Assembly: GCA_022393335.1 (NCBI GenBank)
Contig: JAJEKB010021331.1
Coordinates: forward strand, 1,511,258-1,575,257
Source of the DNA: Macrotrachela quadricornifera
Taxonomy: Eukaryota; Rotifera; Eurotatoria; Philodinida; Philodinidae
Direction: 5' to 3'
Length of the DNA stretch: 64,000 nt
In this document: positions 1 through 11,464 of the stretch, piece by piece
Layout: every line of letters begins with the position of its first letter
Position numbering within the stretch: position 1 is the first letter of the stretch
The notes under the pieces: generated by a model
What the model was told of the DNA's origin: nothing
Databases searched by the model: none
What the model saw: only the letters and a program-made list of their open reading frames with translations
Made by a program: the position numbers and the translations under genes

Positions 1-27
1 GTTATTAGGGATAAAAATTGGCTTGGT

Positions 28-60
28 GTCGTTATTAGGGAACGTACCCCTAATAACGAC
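28..60. repeat. Short perfect hairpin of a repeated GTCGTTATTAGGG motif
   Basis: GTCGTTATTAGGG at 28-40 is followed after 7 bases by its exact reverse complement at 48-60. The core GTTATTAGGG also occurs at 1-10, and a one-base variant (GTCGTTAATAGGG) lies near 238-250, inside the 5' part of the caspase open frame. It looks like a terminus or subterminal motif of a mobile element whose rest lies left of the window. Confidence 0.6.
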
Positions 61-309
61 AGATGTAGTCGATGATTGTAGACCGCTGATTTCTCCTCTA
101 TAATGTTGAAATAGATAGATCGGGGTCATACCATTTGAAAGCTCAGATTCCAACGATTACGAATATATAAAGATATTTTCAATCGGATGAAAAATAGCTG
201 TGCACCAAATCAAACAAGATGTGTGAAAATTCTCGTGTCGTTAATAGGGATTTTGTCTGTACTTATGTGTAGAATAAATCGAAATGAAATACTATTTAGA
301 TACAAGATA

Positions 310-1089
310 ATGGCATCTGCATCTTCGACATCATTCAATCAATCAGTTCGAAAACGAGCTCTTGTCATTGGAAATAATCAGTATAGAGATGCGGCAAAAC
401 TTCATTGTTGTACTAATGATGCGAGAGATATGAAAGATACTTTAGAGAAAATAAATTTTAATGTTACTCTCGGTACCGATTTAACATTCGACAAAATGAC
501 AAGAAAAATCTATGATTTTGCAAATCAAACTCAATTGAATGATCTTGTTATCCTCTTTTTTGCTGGTCATGGTACTCAATGGAATGATCAAAATTTTCTT
601 ATTCCAGTTGATGATGATAAAATTGAATATCCTCAAATGGTCAAACAACGAGCCATTAATGTTCAAGATACATTAACAATGATCATGGATCATAATCCAT
701 TTGCGATTATAATTTTACTCGACTGTTGTCGAACTTATCTTTTACCTAATGCGGCCACTAGTAGAAATTTTATTTCTCGCAATGGTCTCAAAGCTATGAC
801 TGCGGTTGCTGGTTCATTAATTGCTTTTGCTTGTGATGCAAATCAAACGACACCAGATTCTTCGAGTTCAAGAAAAAATGGTCTCTTTACAACTTATCTT
901 CTCAAACACATTTGTCAACCTAATATGAGTATCGAGGATGTTATGACACATGTTTGCGCTGACATTGCACAGGAGACGAACAATAGACAACGTCCTTATC
1001 GAGTCAGTTCTTTATCGGAAATAGTCTATTTGAACTATATAAATTCGAACCATACAAAAAAGGATGGTAAGATTGTAGATTTCTCCTAA
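310..1089 (+). CDS. Caspase-fold (peptidase C14, metacaspase/paracaspase-like) protein
   Basis: Predicted cysteine peptidase of the caspase fold, single exon. The open frame begins at 187. I prefer ATG 310 because residues 17-25 of the longer form lie in a repeat copy (GTCGTTAATAGGG), whereas from 310 the protein runs directly into the fold (KRALVIGNNQY). Numbering from 187: first strand and loop 56-70; His dyad residue H128 in FFAGHGTQ; catalytic Cys C181 in LLDCCR, preceded by Asp; a small-subunit-like stretch near 205-240 (LIAFACDANQ, GLFTTYLL). Both dyad residues and the hydrophobic strands before them are intact, so it is probably active. No death-fold, CARD or NACHT domain precedes it. 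Substrate preference is unknown: Arg/Lys cleavage would be usual for metacaspase-like members, but that is inference. A WH1 gene follows 450 bp downstream on the same strand. Confidence 0.85.
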   Translation: MASASSTSFNQSVRKRALVIGNNQYRDAAKLHCCTNDARDMKDTLEKINFNVTLGTDLTFDKMTRKIYDFANQTQLNDLVILFFAGHGTQWNDQNFLIPVDDDKIEYPQMVKQRAINVQDTLTMIMDHNPFAIIILLDCCRTYLLPNAATSRNFISRNGLKAMTAVAGSLIAFACDANQTTPDSSSSRKNGLFTTYLLKHICQPNMSIEDVMTHVCADIAQETNNRQRPYRVSSLSEIVYLNYINSNHTKKDGKIVDFS

Positions 1090-1541
1090 ACATGATCAGT
1101 TTGAATTTTAAATTGACTGTTTATTTAGAAACTATCGTTGTTGAATGGCTCAAAAACACTATCACTTCAGATGAGGTAAGGAGAATAATCGATTATTATT
1201 TACTACTGTATCATTTGCTACAATCTATCATCAGATCAAAGAAACGGTACAGGATGTTACGCAAAAAGTCACCGAAACAGCCTCATCTCTCTTCACTTCC
1301 AGTCGAAAGATAGCTAAAAAATTGGTTCGTATTCCGTCATAGATCATATTTAAATTGTTAAATCTGTTTTTTTTAGTTATCACAAATGAAAAACAAGAGT
1401 ACAAGTAAGAGAAAGAAAACTGCATATTTATTGATTTACTCTTATGAGAATATTTTTGAAGATAATCATAGAATGATAATGTTTTTAAATACTGTAAAAC
1501 GTGCTATATTGATTTTTAAAAAAATAGGTGAAACGACTTCT

Positions 1542-2771
1542 ATGGAATCGACTAGTTCCTTGCCACCAAATCTAATTGATACAAGAATCAATCAATTATC
1601 AGACATTGAGCGTAATGGGTTCAAGGTATAAAAGAATATACTTCATCTTGACCAATATTTTTATTTCATCAAATCTTTTCCTAATTTAAGATCTTGGTCA
1701 ATACTACTGCTGAAATCCTACACGAATCTCAAAGACAATGGTTGACACAAGGTCATGGTATTATGTGTTTAATTAAAGATAGCAAGCAACGAGGTTTATA
1801 TCTTTGTTTATTTGATTTTCAAGTAAAATTAAAGTTTAGCTTTTTCTGTTTGTATTTATCCATATTTATTGTCAGAGACAAAAGCTCATCTATCAACAAC
1901 AAATACCGACATCATCACGTCTTGTAAAAATAACTGATTATTTTTATTATTTTGATGAAGTGGTAAATTGATAATTCAATTCTTTTCATTGTACTACTCT
2001 GCATTTGTAGAATGGTCGAGTAGGTGTTAATTTTGAAGATACAAACCAAGCAGAAATATTTAGTCATCAATTTTCATTACAACAACAAAAACACAATAGT
2101 AAGTTTGATCCTTTATATCAATTTGAGAGTTTCTAAGAGTTGGTGTTCCTTTTCGTTTAGAACATTCCAACAATTTCACAATGTCTAGATCGACCGATAG
2201 ACGACCATCTTATCAAATAGCTGCATCCATTTCCAGAATGCGTTCGAGGTATGTATGATAAAGCAACATGACTGAGAATTCTTCTTGGAGTAGAAGTTCT
2301 TTCGTTTGTTTTATTTAAGGTCTACTGAGTGGGAGGAAAGCGATGCCAACGAAGTGCGTCTATAGAAGAAAGTGTCTAGAGCAACTTGAATAAATTCTAT
2401 GCGTTTTTTTTTCAGTATCATACCGATTTATCCCATGCATCCGATGAACCGATTAATGGATCGACAGATCTGTGTAATAGTTATCCTGAGTTTCACAAAT
2501 CGATGAGTAATACCTGCATCTCTCATTATTATTCTACGAATGTTGTCATTTGACTGTTCGTTTAGAACCACAAAAAACGATAGCATCTCTTCCGTGTTTT
2601 GACACACAGATGAACATATATGAAAATGCATCACCAGTTCCACCATGTCCATTGAAAGTGCGTAAGAATGAGGAGACGAATGTAATATTTAAGTGTAAGT
2701 TCTCGAAATGTTTATATCTGATGAAGTTACTTTATTTTACTTTAGACTCAGTCGGTGAATTATCGGACTAA
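1542..2771 (+). CDS. WASP-like WH1 (EVH1) domain protein lacking the C-terminal VCA region; nine exons
   Basis: Exons that splice in frame: 1542-1625, 1691-1822, 1876-1962, 2011-2098, 2161-2248, 2320-2353, 2416-2479, 2566-2694, 2746-2771; about 243 residues. All introns are GT..AG and 47-86 bp. Residues about 30-130 match the WASP/N-WASP WH1 domain: GHGIMCLIKDSK corresponds to the GVACLVKDNPQ strand, GLYLCLFDFQ to the YFLRIFDI strand, then QKLIYQQQI, YFYYFDE and VGVNFEDTNQAEIF. In WASP this domain binds a proline-rich WIP peptide. The remaining ~110 residues are Ser, Asn, Glu and Pro rich with no CRIB, polyproline array, WH2 or acidic tail, so this product cannot activate Arp2/3 in the usual way. 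It could be a WIP-binding competitor or a fragmentary duplicate. The start is a choice: an in-frame ATG also lies at 1386, but MESTSSLPPN fits the WASP N-terminus better. The splice chain is my own manual prediction. Confidence 0.7.
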
Positions 2772-3282
2772 TTATTGGCCATATAAACACATTCATCTTT
2801 AATTTATTCTTTCTCAAAATAATATTCTGGAAATGTTTTTTGTAAAATTTCAATAAAAGAATAATATCATACTATTGAATCGTATTTGAAAGAATCAGTG
2901 CGTAAGTATGAAGATATTGACACAATTCAAAAGTTCACTATAGAATTTTTTTATTTGTTTTGAAAATTTATTATTCATCTACTGATAAGCATGATGGAAT
3001 TTTAGTCGAAAAAGAGAATTACCATGTCTTCGTTAGTATATTTCTGTTTGATGAAATCACATTTCATTAATTTTAATAATAATTCATGGCAATTGTATGC
3101 TAATGAGATTTTTCCTCGTCGGAATCAAATAATCTTTGGCGTATTTTCTATATGATATAGAAGCCATATATGCTATAGGAAACTTATTTGATTACAAACA
3201 TAGACTATTTAATGAGTAGAACTTCGCGACGAATTAGACTATTTTTGATTGAAAGTGAGAAAGAATAAATCATAATGCAACA
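2772..3282. other. Noncoding AT-rich spacer
   Basis: No convincing exon is seen. Contains A/T runs and a polyadenylation-like AATAAA near 2852, suitable for the upstream WH1 gene. Confidence 0.4.
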
Positions 3283-3742
3283 AAAGAACTTTTTGCTTTA
3301 TCTTATCATTGTTTATATGATGAAACACGTGTGAAAGACGAGATAATATTTATTCTCTCATCATTTTGTGAGCAAATTAAGGATTTTCTTTTCAAAGTCA
3401 CTGTTTTGTGTATTATTTTCATTACGATCAAGTAGAAAACTTCATCGCGAATCATCCACGATGTTAAATACATTTAGTCTGCATAGAAGAACGATTACAG
3501 CAGCTGACTGGTATTATTGAAAACTCTAAAATTCAAAAAATCTTTGTATTAGGTCATGCGTCAAAACTTGATAATACATATAGAAAAATATATGAAGTAC
3601 GAAACAACAAAAAAAAGATCTTTTGTATTCTGCATTACTATATGCTATTCAACAGACACATAATGTAAAACTTTTACAATTGAAACTGGGACGATCGCTT
3701 CTTCTTAAAAAAATCGTTCTTCCTTTAATTATAAAAATGTAA
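3283..3742 (+). pseudogene. Decayed two-exon gene remnant of unknown family
   Basis: Protein-like reading frames survive in two blocks. Block 1 (3283 to about 3398) reads KELFALSYHCLYDETRVKDE and continues. Block 2 (about 3487-3742), preceded by an AG acceptor, reads QQLTGIIENSKIQKIFVLGH, shifts frame at an A8 run (3609-3616), and then continues LLYSALLYAIQQTHNVKLLQ to a TAA at 3740-3742. Hydrophobic periodicity and the clean restart after the A run suggest a former coding sequence rather than chance. I do not recognise the family. The one-base shift in a homopolymer may be a sequencing error, in which case this could be the 3' end of a live gene. Confidence 0.3.
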
Positions 3743-3784
3743 ATCATAAAACATTTAATATCAAATAAAGCTCGTAAATTATGT

Positions 3785-4703
3785 AAGTATCCGAACTGAT
3801 TTTATTATAAAACAATAAGAAGCACTGATGTATATCTATTAATGCCTGTGTGTAGTTCATACACTTCTCTATTTATAGACATCATAAGCTCCATTGAATT
3901 ACACACATATACGAAAATATCGAAACGCATTTTAGATCAATGTATATACACTGACAGAAGATCAAAAGTTCTGAGCATCGTTCAGTGATAGCATTTCTTG
4001 CTCGGTGAAGCCATGCTTAATTTTATATTTAAGACAATACAATAGCAATGTATGATGATTGATTACCTATCATTTGCTACATCTTTTGAATGGAATTTAT
4101 TTTGTGAAGACGGATTATTATACATTGATAAGAGTTCATTCGTGAATACCGTAATTGTTATAAATATGAATAACATAACTGCAGAAATTTGTAGAAGACT
4201 AATAATCAAAGATAGTTGAATCACATCAGAATAAATAACGGACACTGCTAACATTTCAAATTTACAGTGCATAATGTTTTATATAATCAATCATATATGA
4301 TTAAAGTCAATTCACGAAAATATCGCATTCTCTAACATTATGTAAATGATGTATCCGTTAAGCCTAGAACTATCAATAATAGTTAGTTATTGATCTGTAG
4401 GAGGACAAGTTCATTCATATGTCATGATATATGATAGAGCAGTGTAACTGTAAACTACCGACCCATGTTCATAGATATTGGATGGCAACTAGCCTTTCAA
4501 AATTTATAACTATTGAAGCTTGTAATTTTCTGTCAGTGTATATACAGTGATCTAAAATACGTTTCGATATTTTTGTATACGTTTGTAACTCAGTGAAGCT
4601 TATGATGTCTATAGATAGAGAAGTGTAGAAACTACACACAGGCATTAATAGATATACACCAGTGCTTATTATTGTTTTATAATAAAACCAGTCCGGATAC
4701 TTT
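3785..4703. repeat. Foldback repeat: about 180-bp inverted arms around a 555-bp spacer
   Basis: The left arm (3785-3966) begins AAGTATCCGAACTGATT and is repeated in inverse orientation at 4522-4703, ending CAGTCCGGATACTT. Matching blocks include the stretch containing GACATCATAAGCT / AGCTTATGATGTC. Arms are about 85-90 % identical by eye. The spacer (3967-4521) holds no recognised gene. It is probably a non-autonomous foldback transposon. Confidence 0.65.
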
Positions 4704-4717
4704 TTGAACGACCCATG

Positions 4718-6000
4718 CACAGTGGGGAATCAGGCGGGCATGACCGATATCTCTATTTTCCAAAGTTCAAATATTGGAATGAATACGTCTATGGTCAGTC
4801 TATCTTACCCTAAAACTAAATTTCCAGAAATCAAGTCATGCCCTTAAAAATGCCCAATTCTCAAAAATTGTTCATAAATCGATAATTATATGGAAACCAT
4901 TCTTTTTCTGAACTTATCAAAACATTTTAAAAAGAAAAACTTTCTGAAACGAATGATTGACACATAAGCTATATTGCATGAAAAAATTATTTCGATTGAA
5001 CCAAAAATGGGATAGAAAAAAAATTATTATTGGACCCATACTACGTCCAAAAACAGGTCAGACCGTATTTTGTGAACGCTACAAAGAATTGTCGCCCGAT
5101 TGAGCTCAAATTTTTACCATCCATTCTTCTTTGGGAGATTTATGATTGACCATAGCGCAATGTTCCATTAGTGAACACAGGCCGAGTTAGGGGCCTCACA
5201 AAAACCCAGGTTTCTGCCAAGGAATGGCTAATTTTGAGAGAATGAGAATATTTTGACGCAAAACCAACGTGATATTCGGAATCAGCTCACGAAACTGCAT
5301 CGAATCATATGTAACAAGTAGTATTTCTCAAAGAAAAAAGTTGGTTCCTGGGCCCGACAAACTTTTGAAAAAACACCCTTTCCGTATTTTTAAAACACTA
5401 AAAAGAGTTTAAGTGCGATCGATCTCAAACTTTCAGTAATTATTCTTCCATGTCTGATTCATCGTTGGCCATAGCGCAACTTAGCGGTGATGAGTTTAAC
5501 CGGTGCTATGAGTCTCCTAAAAAATGAGGTTTTTGCCCCCGAATCCCTATTTTTTAAAATAAGGCATCATTTTGGTGCAAAACTAAAGTGATATTCGGAA
5601 CCAGCTCGTCAAGCTGCGTCGAATCATATATAATAAAAGCAGTTTTCTGAAAAAAAAATTTGACCTTTATGCAGGAAAAGCTTAGAAAAAAGTCATCTGT
5701 GTTTTTTTTCCTTACATAAGCGTCTTAGCAAAAAACCAAGGTGATATTCGGAATGGGCACGTAGAACCGCGCCGAATGGTGTATAAAACGATATATTTTC
5801 TAATAAAATAATTGTTTCCAGAAATGTGGCTGAGGTCTCCCACAGGCTTTTTTTGAGGAAAAATTTGTTTTTTCAAAAAAATCGTTTATTTTGTTTAGGA
5901 TGATATTCTAAGTGATGTATGGCCACTACTAAGCTATGCAAATCCATTTTCAAGCAAAAAAGTTACATGTCCGCCTGGTATGCGAAAGTTCCCCACTGTG
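4718..6000. mobile_element. 1.28-kb TIR element with 5-bp target duplication (CCATG)
   Basis: Starts CACAGTGGGGAA and ends with the exact inverse TTCCCCACTGTG. A second inverted block follows, CAGGCGG(G/A)CATG at 4732-4744 against 5966-5978. CCATG directly flanks both ends (4713-4717 and 6001-6005), a likely 5-bp target-site duplication. No transposase frame is seen. The interior carries three degenerate copies of a motif beginning GATATTCGGAA, near 5271, 5590 and 5741, each followed about 20 bases later by a version of GCGTCGAATCATAT. A related copy lies outside the element at about 7913. The superfamily is unassigned. Confidence 0.65.
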
Positions 6001-6115
6001 CCATGTATATCGATCAATGATGATGATATACACAATTCATCATTACTATATCAATGAAAAAATCGAAATGAATTAATGTATAAGAGCCACTGCACGAGAA
6101 GGACAACCAATTTTC

Positions 6116-6487
6116 TAATATACAGGGCCGAGCAAAAGTCAGTTTACTCAGAAAAAAAATAAATATCTCCATTACGGGTCGAGCAAACGAACTGATTTTT
6201 TTACTAATGATAGAGGCATGTACAAGCTTGATATCCATAAAGACATGCCTAGAGAAACCCTTTGTTAAGTATATTGTTTTTTCTCCTATCTGTCAAAAAG
6301 TAAAACGTTTTTTCTTAAGATCAATAGTGGTACTTAACAAAGGTTGTTTCTAGGCATGTCTTTATAGATATGAAGCTTGAACATGCTTCTATTATTAGTA
6401 AAAAAATCAGTTTGTTTGCTCGAACTGTAGTGGAGATATTTAATTTTTTTTTAGGTAAACTGACTTTTGCACCCCCCCCCCCCTGTA
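6116..6487. repeat. Foldback repeat with about 155-bp arms
   Basis: The left arm 6116-6272 and right arm 6326-6487 are inverted copies: GACATGCCTAGAGAAACC...TTTGTTAAG against CTTAACAAAGG..GTTTCTAGGCATGTC, continuing to GTCAGTTTACTCAG against TAGGTAAACTGAC. The loop is about 53 bp. The right arm ends at a run of 12 C (6472-6483), probably a slippage-prone tract. It starts about 110 bp after the TIR element and is probably a separate MITE. Confidence 0.6.
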
Positions 6488-8394
6488 CTTTGAAAAAAAA
6501 GGTATTGGTACCATCGAAAACAAACAAATGCCACACTAACACATTGCCAGATATAAGAGTTTTTCATAGTTTTTCGACACTGTCACACAGAGGAAATGTT
6601 GTGCGCAACCTATTTATCCCTATAACTTAACATCATTTTGCAGCACATGAAATTCTCTATCTATTGGTATATAATAGTGGAAGTTTTGTTTTGATTATGA
6701 TAAATCTTTTCTTTGAAAAAAATTAGAAAAAATTAGAAAAGGTCATTATTTACAAAGAAAATGGGAATATTTTTACCGTAACGCAGCAAATTCTTAACGG
6801 TCCCCCTCATCTTCTTCTCTCGACTGAGATATTGATGAGATAATTCTATGTACAAAATTTCATGACAATTGGATGAGCCTTTCAAAAGCGATCGTGTAAA
6901 CGGACGGACGGCTGGATACACTGACCGATTCTAGAGTCTATGAACTTTTTGAGTGCACAAAAAGGACTGTTTGAGTAGGTCAACTCAATTATCTAACGAG
7001 AAATTTTTATAAATATAAGTCAAACTGAAGTAGAATGCATTATTAGTTATTAGCACATTGTTTATGTCACGACTAAACAGCAAAAAAGTGAAAATAATTG
7101 ATGACAAATTGATTTTGATCGAACTCTTTAAAAACTATCTGTCTTGAGTATATGCTCAGCATTATGACCTTATCTCGTGAACGAATTAGCCATTTGAGCT
7201 CTAGGACATCTCAATTGGACAGAAAACAGTTTAGTCTACAAATTCATTCTACTCAAGTGAGTAGGTTTTGAGATAAAAGAAGTGATAGAATTCAAAAACT
7301 GAGGAAATTCGAAGCAATATTACACTACGAGAGGTGGTATTTTGAATTTTTCTCATCTGGTGCATGAGATCTTAGGCTTATTTTTCTATAAGACATAGAT
7401 CTCATCAAGACACATCTTTTGCCACTGAATTGTAAGAATAAAAAAGCTGGGGAGCTAAGCTAGCATGGATGACGCTGTAATCGATCCTATCTAGTGATTA
7501 TTGATTCAACTCCCACAGTGATATAATATCTTTAGAAATCACACAAATCGAGTTCAAATTTGAGCTCAGCTTAGAGAATTTGATAGGTGAAGTTATTTAA
7601 GAATGGATTTGTGCTTGTGCCTAGCGAGATTATAGTCATAGGGAACCTCATGGATCTATGATAGATATATGATATACCGAAACATCAGTATTTTCATAAT
7701 AATCCACCAATATTGATAGCTATCGAGTTCAAATTTTTTCCATGTGATAACTCTTATTAGTAGCGACAAAACCATGTATCTAGAACACCCCAAAACCACT
7801 AGTCACCTGAGACATTTACGTACACTGGCCTCAAGATACAGATTTTGTGCATTTTGGGACCCTGTTTAGGCAACTTTCACTTAAAAAACTACGATTTCAT
7901 TCAAAACTAATATCATATTCGGAATCAGCGTTAAAAACTGAGTCGATTCATATATATTTTAAATAGTTCTGAAAAAAAAATTTTTTTTTCAAAAAAAATT
8001 CCTGTACCCTCCCTCAGGAATGGTCTGGTGAATAATGACAATTTTCTCGATAACTCAGTCATTTCTTGCCAGATCCTTCTCATCTTTGAACTCGATCGAG
8101 AGATCGATGAGACAATTCTGTGCACAAAATTTCAGCTCAATCGAATGTAATTGTGAAAAGTTATTGTGTAAACGGCCGGACACACTGACCGATTTCAGTA
8201 GTGTACTCACTTTTTGAGTACACAAAAAATGAATACAGAAATTTAAGCAAGAAAACTTTAAAAAAAAACACATAGTATGTATTTAACAAATGTTACCAGA
8301 AGTATATTTACAACCAACTTGAAGTCAATAATATAATGTGTAGATAAAGAATAAATAAACTGTATAATCTAAGAAAATTTAATTAAAATTACCA
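6488..8394. other. Noncoding repeat-rich interval with a diverged direct repeat
   Basis: About 6795-6965 and 8070-8232 are diverged direct copies: ATTGATGAGATAATTCT / ATCGATGAGACAATTCT, AAACGGACGG / AAACGGCCGG, CACTGACCGATT in both, then TTTTTGAGT(G/A)CACAAAAA. A diverged copy of the GATATTCGGAATCAGC motif of the upstream TIR element lies at about 7911-7940. No supported gene. Confidence 0.5.
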
Positions 8395-10103
8395 TTAGAA
8401 TTGATCATCATCTTGCGACATTATTTCTCCATCATCATTACTCACATGAATTGCTTCAAATTGATTACCGACAACTGCGACAGCCAACCGAGCCTGCTCT
8501 ATGTTTAGGTTGTGCCGTGCACATCGAATCGAATTCCCAATAGCATCTTTTAACATAGACATAGTATAAGAACAACCGGGTGTACATTTTTTTGACAACA
8601 CTAAAACAAAAAAGCATCTGTTTAATTTTTTTTTTGAGGTTCGAATAGAGAAAATAAAGGAAGAATTGACTATTGTTAACTTACCTAGTAAATTATTTAA
8701 TAAATTTGGATACTTCATATTTAAATTACCAACATTTATCAATGATTAGTTTTCTTTGTTGCTGGGGAAAATATGGTTAAAAACACGCAAAGTGGTTTTT
8801 TGTGGATCAATATTCGAAGATGATAACAAGGTTATCTCTGGTATGCCAATAGTAGTAGCTATTTCACTTGGTGTGCGATTATCTTCAATTTGTTCACTAG
8901 CTGTTAATGATTCCAAAAGCTGTTCCAAAAAAGCTCGACCATTAGCATTTGGACGGGCTAAATGAGTAATCAGGTAAAATAAATATAATGTGGCAACAAA
9001 ATATACGCACGAAACGAACTGTTTTGAAGTCGTTTCATTTGACGTGACAACGCTTGATAATCAGCTTCCCATACTTCGTTCTGTTGTAATGCACGTTGTA
9101 GATCACGTCGCAATGTTCGATATTCACCAAATGTTTCCAACAAAGCCGTATTGTTTGTTGTATAATTAATGCACGATAAAGATTGATTTCCAGCTGATGG
9201 TTGTGTTGCTGGTGATGAACTTGTACTAATACGTGGATTTGTAGGTGTATCAACATTTCGCATGTTTACATTTGACGTTGTTGATAATGGATCACGAGTT
9301 TGTTTTTTCATTTGATTGAGTAAAGCAGGCTCGACTGTTGTATGTACGGCAGATCTGAATTCAAGATATCAAAAATGTATTTAGACGTAAAAATAAATTA
9401 GACAAACTGTTCATAAAACGTTTTCTTAGTATTAATTTTTTTCTCAAAAGATAAGATATAAGAGGCTCTCTAGCATCAACGAAATAAATTTATTATTGTT
9501 TAATAAGAAGTCCATAATTTTCTGAGAGAAAAATTCTGATGCTATAAAAATATTTCCAAATTAGATTAAAAAAAACTTGCGGTTTATTTTGTACGAATCG
9601 AAGTAATGTTGTTGAACTGCAATTTGAACGACTTTTGGACAATGATCGATTAGACATAAACACTGCTTGAAATTCATTAGAATCATCATCGTCGTCATCA
9701 ATATCAAATTGAACATTTGATGATGGTTTAATTTGAGCACCATCAATACTGATATTCGAGCAAGAATTAGAAGTGAATAATTCTTGATTATCCAAATTAA
9801 TATCATTTGAATCGATGCTGATTGATTTTGCGTTTTCTTTTAATGTACCTACAAAATCTCTTATATATCTTCGAAAAAAGGATTGATAACTCACCTTCTT
9901 CAATATCATTAAATTCATTTTCATTCTGTTGATACTTTTTTCCTTGTCGTGTTGATCGAGATTGTTTTTTTCTGTTGTGTTGATTTAATAGATTTATTTC
10001 TACCATTTGTTGTCATCCCAGTAACTCGTTGTGTAAGGCGATGTCGTTGATGGTTGGTTTTTGAACAACTTATTTTGGAGACGGTTTTACGTTTTGGAGC
10101 CAT
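8395..10103 (-). pseudogene. Five-exon unknown gene, disabled by a frameshift and an in-frame TAA
   Basis: Exons on the minus strand: 10103-9895, 9848 to about 9580, 9354-9011, 8957-8685, 8600-8395. Phases agree across the junctions I could check. The N-terminus is Lys/Arg rich (MAPKRKTVSK), followed by an acidic stretch (DIDDDDDDSNEF). The centre has a likely coiled coil (YRTLRRDLQRALQQNEVWEA). A C-terminal globular part spans the last two exons (FLEQLLESLTASEQIE, then KKCTPGCSYTMSMLKDAIGN and NSIRCARHNL). Layout and end point resemble nuclear DNA-binding proteins with a C-terminal BEN-like module, but that is a weak guess. Lesions: exon 1 needs a one-base shift at an A7 run (plus-strand T run 9965-9971), and exon 4 has a TAA at 8746-8748 after which the same frame stays open to its splice site. 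If both were sequencing errors the gene would be intact. Confidence 0.5.
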
Positions 10104-10988
10104 ATTGAATTTATTATGTAAATTTAGTAAAAAAAATTAAAAACGACAATAATCAAATGTATGTGTTAAAGATGTTTCATAAGAAACTAAATAACGTGTG
10201 CATAGAAAGTACGATACATATATATATATTTAGTAGAAGAAAACAAAGGGTCATGATATGTGATTACAAACATATATATGATTATATACAAAAAAGAAAT
10301 AACAGATGAAGGAGGAGTGAAGTTGGCCTGGAGAGAGTGATTACATAAAGAATGATATCATCATCTATATAATCATTCTTTTTGTGATATTAGAAAGGGG
10401 GTGATTACATACATATATATATGTATAATTCATTTGTTTATCCATCTAGGCAAGGGTACTTAGAATTAAAAATAGTTATATCTGTTTAACTAACATTCTC
10501 TTCATGGACTAAAATATATGTATATCGTCCGATCAAAAAAATCAATTTGAATAAATCACAAGTCAATATACCTTCAGTTGTTTATGTTCTGTAGTAGTAT
10601 GAAGAATAATTTTTAAGTTGTAGAATTACATATATATTCATAAAAAATTGAAGATGTTATAAGTGTCAGAATGATCTCTTCACGACAGTCATCGTTCTTA
10701 TCATCAGCGCCCCCATACATAATAAATCATGAGTGACTTATTTCTATTGGCTGTCTAAGGTCTTTGTCTCATATGAATGAATTACATAAGAATATTAGAA
10801 ATAGAATTCATTCATTCTTCAAAGATATAAGACGAATGTCACTTCTCGTTCTTAGGCCTAAAAGGAATAAAAAAGCTTTTTATAACATTACATATTATTA
10901 ATTTGAAATAAGAATCATAGTATTATTCATGTATACATATCTCTATAATTAACACTACCTACTCGAAACTATCCAGCTGCAGTATATT
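10104..10988. other. Low-complexity intergenic DNA
   Basis: Rich in TATATA and CATATATATATG runs (10218-10440). No gene or repeat family is recognised. It probably contains the upstream region of the minus-strand gene that begins at 10103. Confidence 0.4.
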
Positions 10989-11464
10989 CAGGGCTGCCAG
11001 GTGTACTCCATTTTGGGGTTTTGTACCACATTTTACCATTTTATACCCCCAAAAAAATTGCACCTCTGGGGTACACTTTTGTACCCTATTTCGGTTTTTG
11101 AGTTTTTCACAACATGAATTGATTTTTGACAGATATAAATTGTGTTTATAACGAAGGTCACAGCGTCAATATAGTGCCATTCATAATGAACAATATTGGT
11201 GAGAAATTTGTCAATGATTATTAACATCTCTAGCTGATTTCTTATATCTGTTCAGTTTCGTGTTCTAAAGCATTTGCTGTAGGTGTTCTGAGTTATATGA
11301 AACATTTATGGACAAATTGTCAAAGCCCAATGTTAAGTGAAGCTGTAACTACTGGATTTAAAATATGATTGACTTGTAAGATGAAATGTAATGAGTATTA
11401 TATATTTGTTCAAAATTGTTAGCGTCGAAGATGATACATACGGACGCTAAACGAAGATTAAGAT

